A stretch of 64,000 bases of DNA, taken from positions 1-64,000 of the forward strand of contig DF239536.1 in assembly GCA_000507305.1 (NCBI GenBank). Reading direction: 5' to 3'. Origin of the DNA: Breviolum minutum Mf 1.05b.01. Its lineage: Eukaryota; Sar; Dinophyceae; Suessiales; Symbiodiniaceae. A program made the position numbers and the translations under genes. This document shows, piece by piece, positions 63,781-64,000 of this stretch (positions are counted from its first letter, which is position 1; each line of letters opens with the position of its first letter). The notes beneath the pieces are model-generated. The model searched no databases, was not told the DNA's origin, and was given only the letters and a program-made list of their open reading frames with translations.

Positions 63781-64000
63781 CATATGGGTGTTTCCAAAAA
63801 TAGGGGTGTTTCCCCCAAAATGGATGGTGAAAGTAATGGAAACCCCAAGTAACATGGATGATTTGGGGGTACCCTTAAATGGTGGTACCTCCATTTCACA
63901 CCCCAAAATGATCATTTTAGTAGGAAAACCCCATGGTTGTTGGGGAAACCCACCATTTTGGGACATACCCTCCGGTAAACCAACCATAGCAGGCAGGAAA
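63781..64000. mobile_element. Truncated family A element abutting family G start
   Basis: 63,781-63,900 begins CATATGGGTGTTTCCAAAAATAG but lacks a matching right terminus. From 63,966 CATACCCTCCGGTAAACC begins a family-G element. Confidence 0.7.

Noticed and set aside
49916-64000. Short direct repeats considered as a CRISPR array or retron
   Set aside because: Repeats are palindromic elements at irregular spacing with no spacers of constant size, in a eukaryotic context; no Cas or reverse-transcriptase sequence.
1-64000. tRNA, rRNA and snRNA genes
   Set aside because: No cloverleaf A/B boxes, rRNA core sequences or U-snRNA motifs seen by eye on either strand.

Overview
This looks like dinoflagellate nuclear DNA, probably from the Symbiodiniaceae or a relative. 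(1) It is intron-rich eukaryotic sequence, and every gene I could reconstruct lies on the minus strand, as in unidirectional dinoflagellate gene clusters. (2) Reading frames join best across introns that begin GT, GC or GA and end AG, and exon lengths fixed in three paralogous copies support this. (3) The right flank is full of short palindromic dispersed elements. One of them encodes a GVSKNRGTP-like phantom peptide that I recall, from memory only, from many dinoflagellate gene models. I saw no operons, rRNA, tRNA or CRISPR array.

Layout. 1-12.5 kb: a multi-exon minus-strand region holding a protein-kinase gene (about 6.27 to 3.6 kb, nearly all kinase motifs visible), then IQ, ankyrin-like and SAM exons, with duplicated exons upstream at 7.9-8.7 and 9.4-11.2 kb. 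12.54-13.0 kb: a remnant of the tandem unit described next. 13.0-15.15 kb: an AT-rich insert with the C-terminal piece of an SF1-type helicase joined to an HNH/zinc-finger-like domain, like genes of large DNA viruses or virus-like elements. It sits exactly where about 2.4 kb of the tandem unit is missing.

15.15-49.9 kb: three head-to-tail copies of an 11.7-11.85 kb unit (unit 1 about 15,150-26,995; unit 2 26,996-38,720; unit 3 38,721-49,915, truncated). Read on the minus strand, each unit holds (a) a large ORF with a signal peptide, a long beta-helix-like ectodomain and three C-terminal membrane segments; (b) a chain of short exons encoding a coiled coil, a divergent RelA/SpoT-like domain and a run of IQ (calmodulin-binding) motifs; (c) a further group of exons with IQ-like motifs. 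Parts (a) and (b) may be one gene, because the membrane ORF can be spliced in frame onto the first exon of (b). That would make a membrane sensor with a cytoplasmic nucleotide-second-messenger-like and calmodulin-binding tail. Copy 1 has an uninterrupted ectodomain ORF, copy 2 is frameshifted and shortened, and copy 3 needs one short intron.

49.9-64 kb: ordinary dinoflagellate-like sequence with at least eight families of 90-145 bp inverted-repeat elements, a minus-strand gene with a ubiquitin-like exon (about 55.5 to 51.2 kb), and a long IQ-motif-rich gene (about 61.2 to 55.7 kb). Exon boundaries are approximate unless stated otherwise. Domain names come from motif recognition by eye, not from searches.
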